DNA of 64,000 nt from Arenicola marina (taxonomy: Eukaryota; Annelida; Polychaeta; Arenicolidae). Below are positions 59,042 through 64,000 of this stretch, piece after piece. Made by a program: the position numbers and the translations under genes. Every line of letters starts with the position of its first letter. Position 1 is the stretch's first letter. The notes below the pieces were generated by a model, which was not told where the DNA came from, did no database searches, and saw nothing but the letters and a program-made list of their open reading frames with translations. The stretch spans positions 18,470,254-18,534,253 of the forward strand of contig OZ025260.1 of NCBI GenBank assembly GCA_964019135.1, read 5' to 3'.

Positions 59042-59779
59042 TCAGGGAAAATACGACTTGACCCATGTAACTACTCGTTGGTGACCATGTCCTTGACGTA
59101 GCATTGAAGGCGCTGCATGGGTAAAGAACTTGTGTTGAGTGTCGCTTGGTTCTGTTCCTGCCTGTATGGTTGGAGATGAGGATGATAACGACAAGCGATT
59201 TCGTTTGAAATTCGACTGACTGTCGATTTCGTTGGCCCGAAGTGAATATCCGAGGTTTGGAGCCGACTCCTTGCCAGGATGTTGTCTTTTTGTGGAGTTG
59301 TCTGTTGAAGACAGCAGTTTGCTTTCCGGGGAAGAGTTGCTGGTGTGGTCCCTGGTGGGATCTCGCATACGCGTGTTAGCCAGCCACTTTTTGACCTGGT
59401 TGACTAAGATATTCCCGTGTCGAGATATGTAGCGGACTACATAATCGGAAGGATATGGGTGATGGCGGTTGAGAGAGTACCACTGCTCCAACATGTCGAC
59501 AGCTGTTCTACTGAGATAGCGGCTTGCTCTTTTGGAGCGCTTGGTGGAATTGTGAGATACCGCAGAGGGTGTAGCGTCCGTTGATGACAGTGTAACGTCA
59601 CTCTGGTAGCCGCTGTCTACAGTTGGCCAAGTTCTCATTAAAGGCCTGACCAACGATGAGTAGCAGCCATTCTGATGAATCTGTCCTCCACGAATCGTAG
59701 GTTTGATTTGTGCCACTGGGCATGGAACGGTGGTCGGCATCGAGTTATCCTCCCAGGGACGGAAGAACTTTGTAGACAT
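59042..59779 (-). CDS. TALE-like homeobox gene, unit 10
   Basis: An open 245-codon frame with GNILVNQ and GKESAPNLGY like unit 9, and Arg for His at residue 116 (VVRYISR). Its leader and the spacer beyond about 59850 instead match those of unit 1, not unit 9. Unit 10 is therefore a recombinant and marks the junction of the 18.3-kb repeat. Confidence 0.8.
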   Translation of the reverse strand: MSTKFFRPWEDNSMPTTVPCPVAQIKPTIRGGQIHQNGCYSSLVRPLMRTWPTVDSGYQSDVTLSSTDATPSAVSHNSTKRSKRASRYLSRTAVDMLEQWYSLNRHHPYPSDYVVRYISRHGNILVNQVKKWLANTRMRDPTRDHTSNSSPESKLLSSTDNSTKRQHPGKESAPNLGYSLRANEIDSQSNFKRNRLSLSSSSPTIQAGTEPSDTQHKFFTHAAPSMLRQGHGHQRVVTWVKSYFP

Positions 59780-61074
59780 TTTCAGTTGGTGAATAATTAG
59801 CCGAAGCGATGACACTTGATAATAGATCAAAGTTGATGATTGAGATTTGTTGTGCACGTGCAAGTCAAGTGAACGCAAATCCAAATGAACTTCTATTTTC
59901 TCATCAGAATGCACTTGTAGTGAAACGAAAATGCTTTCCACTAAAATTGCTCTTCCACCGAGTGAATTTGATTTTGTCTGAAGCCCAACAAATGTTGGAA
60001 TGAAGCATTACGCCAAGCTGGACAATTTATATAACCCTGGGCTAGCCGATTTTGCTATCCAAGGACGCGTGTGGGTGATCTAGATACAAAAGTGTCACGT
60101 TGAGCTGTGTCAACGGGTTGTAGATGCTCCGTAAAGTGTCAAAAGACACTAATTGCAATCAAGTCTTATTGCTGTCTTCGCACCTATTTACTTAGTGTGC
60201 ACTTCTTTTGTTGATACTAATAGTTGGGTAAAACGATGCAGTCCTATGCAATAGGTGTACATTAGACATGCAGAGAAAAACAATGTTGATGACTTTTTGA
60301 TGGAAAAGGACTTCTATGTAAAAATCCCTCTATTTATTGAAAGCTACAATTTTCTGACAAATTAGATGTATCGACTTCAGCAACTTTAACATATTTTTCC
60401 TCGATTGTTGCTTATCGCACAAATTGACAATTAGACTGGTTTGCGAGTTGCTCGTTACACATATAATTTGTGGAAACGATAAATTTGAGGTATATTTATG
60501 TGCATAGTTAGTTAACACATGAGCTATTTGGGGATGGCCATTCAAAATTTAGAAATATAAACAGTGGAGATGAATAAGTGAGATTATGAACATATTTGAA
60601 AGCAGTTAGGTCAGCAACATGACGTTGGAATTGGTTTGGCCGTGTGTTGCAATCATGATTTAAGTCAATTGAAGTCAATCAGATTCTGAAATGACTATGT
60701 GCACTGGAAGAGTGCAAGAACCCAGAACTGTAGTTAGCTAAAGCTGCAAGTCGTGTGTAAAATACCAGTGTAAAAGAATCGATTGCATGAAAGCCTTGCA
60801 TGCAAGAGATCATTGACGTAGAACTGTAGTTGTTTAATGCTGCAAGTCATGTGTAAAATACCGGCGTCATAGAATTGTGGCAGTCTTGCCTGGCGGCTCA
60901 GGCAAAGTTACATTTCTTAATAACTAGGGCATCTTATCCACAAAAATGCAGCCATGGACGTAATGGTGTTGCGATTAAAGAATTTATTTGATTTTAATGC
61001 CGTTTTATTGGTAAACAAATCAACACGCAACAATGTCAGATAACATATGAGCGACGTCCCTTTTGATAATGTAC

Positions 61075-61812
61075 TCAGGGAAAATGCGACTTGACCCATG
61101 TAACTACTCGTTGGTGACCATGTCCTTGACGTAGCATTGAAGGCGCGGCATGGGTAAAAAACTTGTGTTGAGTGTTGCTTGGTTCTGTTCCTGCCTGTAT
61201 GGTTGGAGATGAGGATGATAACGACAAGCGATTTCGTTTCAAATTCGACTGACTGTCGATTTCGTTGGCCCGAAGTGAATATCCGAGGTTTGAAACCGAC
61301 CCCTTGCCAGGATGTTGTCTTTTTGTGGAGTTGTCTGTTGAAGACAGCAGTTTGCTTTCCGGGAGAGGGTTGCTGGTGTGGTCCCTGGTGGGATTTCGCA
61401 TACGCGTGTTAGCCAGCCACTTTTTGAGCTGGTTGACTGAGATATTCCCGTGTCGAGATATGTAGTGGACTACATAATCGGAAGGATATGGGTGATGGCG
61501 GTTGAGAGAGTACCACTGCTCCAACATGTCAACAGCTGTTCTACTGAGATAGCGGCTTGCTCTTTTGGAGCGCTTGGTGGAATTGTCAGATACCGCAGAA
61601 GGTGTAGCGTCCGTTGATGACAGCGTAACGTCACTCTGGTAGCCGCTGTCTACAGTTGGCCAAGTTCTCATTAAAGGCCTGACCAGCGATGAGTAGCAGC
61701 CATTCTGATGAATCTGTCCTCCACGGATCGTAGGTTTGATTTGTGCCACTGGGCATGGAACGGTGGTCGGCATCGAGTTATCCTCCCAGGGACGGAAGAA
61801 CTTTGTAGACAT
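61075..61812 (-). CDS. TALE-like homeobox gene, unit 11
   Basis: An open 245-codon frame with the same protein as unit 2 (SDN, VNQLKKW, RNPTRD, NPLPESK). The DNA matches unit 2 at a fixed offset of 18,286 bp, with at most a few differences noted by eye (for example T for C at 60994). Confidence 0.8.
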   Translation of the reverse strand: MSTKFFRPWEDNSMPTTVPCPVAQIKPTIRGGQIHQNGCYSSLVRPLMRTWPTVDSGYQSDVTLSSTDATPSAVSDNSTKRSKRASRYLSRTAVDMLEQWYSLNRHHPYPSDYVVHYISRHGNISVNQLKKWLANTRMRNPTRDHTSNPLPESKLLSSTDNSTKRQHPGKGSVSNLGYSLRANEIDSQSNLKRNRLSLSSSSPTIQAGTEPSNTQHKFFTHAAPSMLRQGHGHQRVVTWVKSHFP

Positions 61813-63108
61813 CTTCAGTTGGTGAATAATTAGCCGAAGCGATGACACTTGATAACAGATCAAAGTTGATGATTGAGATTTGTTGTGCACGTGCAAGTCA
61901 AGTGAACGCGAATCCAAATGAACTTCTATTTTCTCATCAGAATGCACTTGTAGTGGAACGAAAATGCTTTTCACTAAAATTGTTCTTCCACCGAGTGAAT
62001 TTGATTTTGTCTGAAGCGCAATAAATGTTGGAATGAAGCATTACGCCAAGCTGGACAATTTATATAACCCTGGGCTAGCCGATTTTGCTATCCAAGGACG
62101 CGTGTGTTTGATCTAGATACAGAAGTGTCACGTTGAGCTGTGCCAACGGGTTTTAGATGCTCAGTAAAGTGTCAAATAACACTAATTGCAATCAAGTCTT
62201 ATTGCTGTCTTCGCACCTGTTAACTTAATGTGCACTTCTTTTGTTGATACTAATAGTTGGGTAAAGCGATGCAGTCCTATGCAATGGGTGTACATTTAGA
62301 CATGCAGAGAAAAACAATGTTGATGAATCTTTGATGGAAAAGGACTTCTATGTAAAAATCCCTCTATTTATTGAAAGTTACAATTTTCTGACAAATTAGG
62401 TGTATCGACTTCAGCAACTTTAACATATTTTTCCTCGATTGTTGCTTATCGCACAAATTGACAATTAGACTGGTTTGCGAGTTGCTCTTTACACATATAA
62501 TTTGTGGAAACGATAAATTTGAGGTATATTTATGTGCATAGTTACTTAACACATGAACTATTTGGGGATTGCGATTCAAAATTTAGAAATATAAACAGTG
62601 GAGATGAATAAGTGAGATTATGAACATATTTGAAAGCAGTTAGGTCAGCAACATGACGTTGGAATTGGTTTGGCCGTGTGTTGCAATCATGATTTAAGTG
62701 AATTGAAGTCAATCAGATTCTGAAATGACTATGTGCACTGGAAGAGTGCAAGAACCCAGAACTGTAGTTACCTAAAGCTGCTAGTCGTGTGTAAAATACC
62801 AGTGTAAAAGAATCGATTGCATGAAAGCCTTGCCTGCAAGAGATCATTGACGTAGAACTGTAGTTGTTTAATGCTGCAAGTCATATGTAAAATACCGGCG
62901 TAAAAGAATTGTGGCAGTCTTGCCTGGCGGGTCAAGCAAAGTTACATTTCTTAATAACTAGGGCACCTTATCCACAAAAATGCAGCCATGGACGTAATGG
63001 CGTTGCGATTAAAGAATTTATTTGATTTCAATGCCGTTTTATTGGTAAACAAATCAACACGCGACAATGTCAGATAACATATGAGCGACGTCCCTTTTGA
63101 TAATGTAC

Positions 63109-63846
63109 TCAGGGAAAATGCGACTTGACCCATGTAACTACTCGTTGGTGACCATGTCCTAGACGTAGCATTGAAGGCGCGGCATGGGTAAAAAACTTGT
63201 GTTGAGTGTCGCTTGGTTCTGTTCCTGCCTGTATGGTTGGAGAGGAGGATGATAACGACAAGCGATTTCGTTTGAAATTCGACTGACTGTCGATTTCGTT
63301 GGCCCTAAGTGAATATCCGAAGTTTGGAGCCGACCCCTTGCCAGGATGTTGTCTTTTTGTGGAGTTGTCTGTTGAGGACAGCAGTTTGCTTTCCGGGGAA
63401 GAGTTGCTGGTGTGGTCCCTGGTGGGATCTTGCATACGCGTGTTAGCCAGCCACTTTTTGACCTGGTTGACTGAGATATTCCCGTCTCGAGATATGTAGT
63501 GGACTACATAATCGGAAGGATATGGGTGATGGCGGTTGAGAGAGTACCACTGCTCCAACATGTCGACAGCTGTTCTACTGAGATAGCGGCTTGCTCTTTT
63601 GGAGCGCTTGGTGGAATTGTGAGATACCACAGAGGGTGTAGCGTCCGTTGATGATTGCGTAACGTCACTCTGGTAGCCGCTGTCTACAGTTGGCCAAGTT
63701 CTCATTAAAGGCGTGACCAGCGATGAGTACCAGCCATTCTGATGAATCCGTCCTCCGCGGATCATAGGTTTGATTTGTGCCACTGGGCATGGAACGGTGG
63801 TCGGCATCGAGTTATCCTCCCAGGGACGGAAGAACTTTGTAGACAT
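63109..63846 (-). CDS. TALE-like homeobox gene, unit 12
   Basis: An open 245-codon frame with the same protein as unit 3 (KPMIRGGRIHQNGWY, RDGNIS, TRMQD) at the 18,286-bp offset. Its leader runs to the window end and its promoter lies outside. Confidence 0.8.
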   Translation of the reverse strand: MSTKFFRPWEDNSMPTTVPCPVAQIKPMIRGGRIHQNGWYSSLVTPLMRTWPTVDSGYQSDVTQSSTDATPSVVSHNSTKRSKRASRYLSRTAVDMLEQWYSLNRHHPYPSDYVVHYISRDGNISVNQVKKWLANTRMQDPTRDHTSNSSPESKLLSSTDNSTKRQHPGKGSAPNFGYSLRANEIDSQSNFKRNRLSLSSSSPTIQAGTEPSDTQHKFFTHAAPSMLRLGHGHQRVVTWVKSHFP

Positions 63847-64000
63847 CTTCAGTTGGTGAATAATTAGCCGAAGCGATGACACTTGATAACAGATCAAAGT
63901 TGATTATTGAGATTTGTTGTGCACGTGCAAGTCAAGTGAACGCAAATCCAAATGAACTTCTATTTTCTCATCCGAATGCACTTGTAGTGAAACGAAAATG

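Larger units (their letters stand above)
40197..64000 (-). repeat. tandem homeobox gene array, 12 units of about 2033 bp
   Basis: Head-to-tail units, all read on the minus strand. Stop-to-stop spacings are 2033, 2034, 2032, 2033, 2032, 2033, 2033, 2023, 2033, 2033 and 2034 bp. Each unit has a 738-nt gene and about 1295 bp of spacer. The spacer holds promoter, leader and 3-prime sequence but no second gene or RNA gene that I recognise. The array starts on the left at 40197, in the 3-prime flank of unit 1, and continues past the window end. Short conserved frames that overlap the genes in other frames (60, 66 and 71 codons) are by-products of the repetition. Confidence 0.95.

Noticed and set aside
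40598-63133. Conserved 60-codon minus-strand frame (starts MGQVAFSLS) overlapping the end of every homeobox gene
   Set aside because: It is in another frame of the same repeated DNA. Its persistence follows from the repetition and it has no recognisable domain.
40946-63499. Conserved plus-strand frames of 60-77 codons opposite the homeobox genes
   Set aside because: Antisense shadows of the homeobox frame.
1-64000. CRISPR arrays, operons, tRNA and rRNA genes
   Set aside because: None seen. The tandem repeats here lack the unique spacers of CRISPR arrays, and the window is eukaryotic.

Overview
The window is eukaryotic, and an invertebrate deuterostome, most probably an amphioxus (Branchiostoma). 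This rests on a split-exon MS4A/CD20-like four-membrane-span gene with GT/AG introns, a LINE with separate ORF1 and ORF2, many small DNA transposons and minisatellites, and homeobox genes of the TALE (three-residue loop extension) type. The species call is an inference from gene content and could not be checked against a database.

Layout. 0-5 kb: a 36-bp minisatellite (621-2292), a short ORF with a signal peptide that may be a first exon (2335-2475), a 200-base assembly gap (2655-2854) touching a broken plus-strand homeobox fragment, then a 27-bp minisatellite (3185-4066). 5-10 kb: fold-back repeats and a 1.4-kb non-autonomous DNA transposon (8668-10081). 10.5-12.3 kb: remains of one homeobox array unit, split by an old virus-like Rep fragment. 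12.3-39.4 kb: two copies of a segment, each with an MS4A-like gene (15.8-19.1 and 34.7-37.5 kb). The second copy has taken up a full-length antisense LINE (28669-34079) in its first intron and a 525-bp Harbinger-like MITE exactly at its stop codon. Both MS4A copies carry independent coding lesions. An AT-rich stretch of old local duplications (24.6-26.1 kb) lies between the copies.

40.2-64 kb: the most notable region, a head-to-tail array of 12 units of about 2033 bp, all on the minus strand and running off the window. Each unit holds a 738-nt uninterrupted reading frame for a 245-residue protein with a divergent TALE-like homeodomain, a TATA-type promoter about 247 bp upstream and AATAAA signals just downstream. 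Ten of the 12 frames are open; one has a nonsense codon and one a 10-bp deletion. Units 11 and 12 are near-identical copies of units 2 and 3 at a constant offset of 18,286 bp. That means either a very recent nine-unit duplication or an assembly artefact.

How the parts relate. The homeobox genes look like independent single-exon transcription units amplified by unequal exchange. Homeobox pieces on the far left (2.9 kb and 10.5-12.3 kb) show that the family has moved or broken up locally. The MS4A region records segmental duplication followed by separate decay and transposon insertion in each copy.
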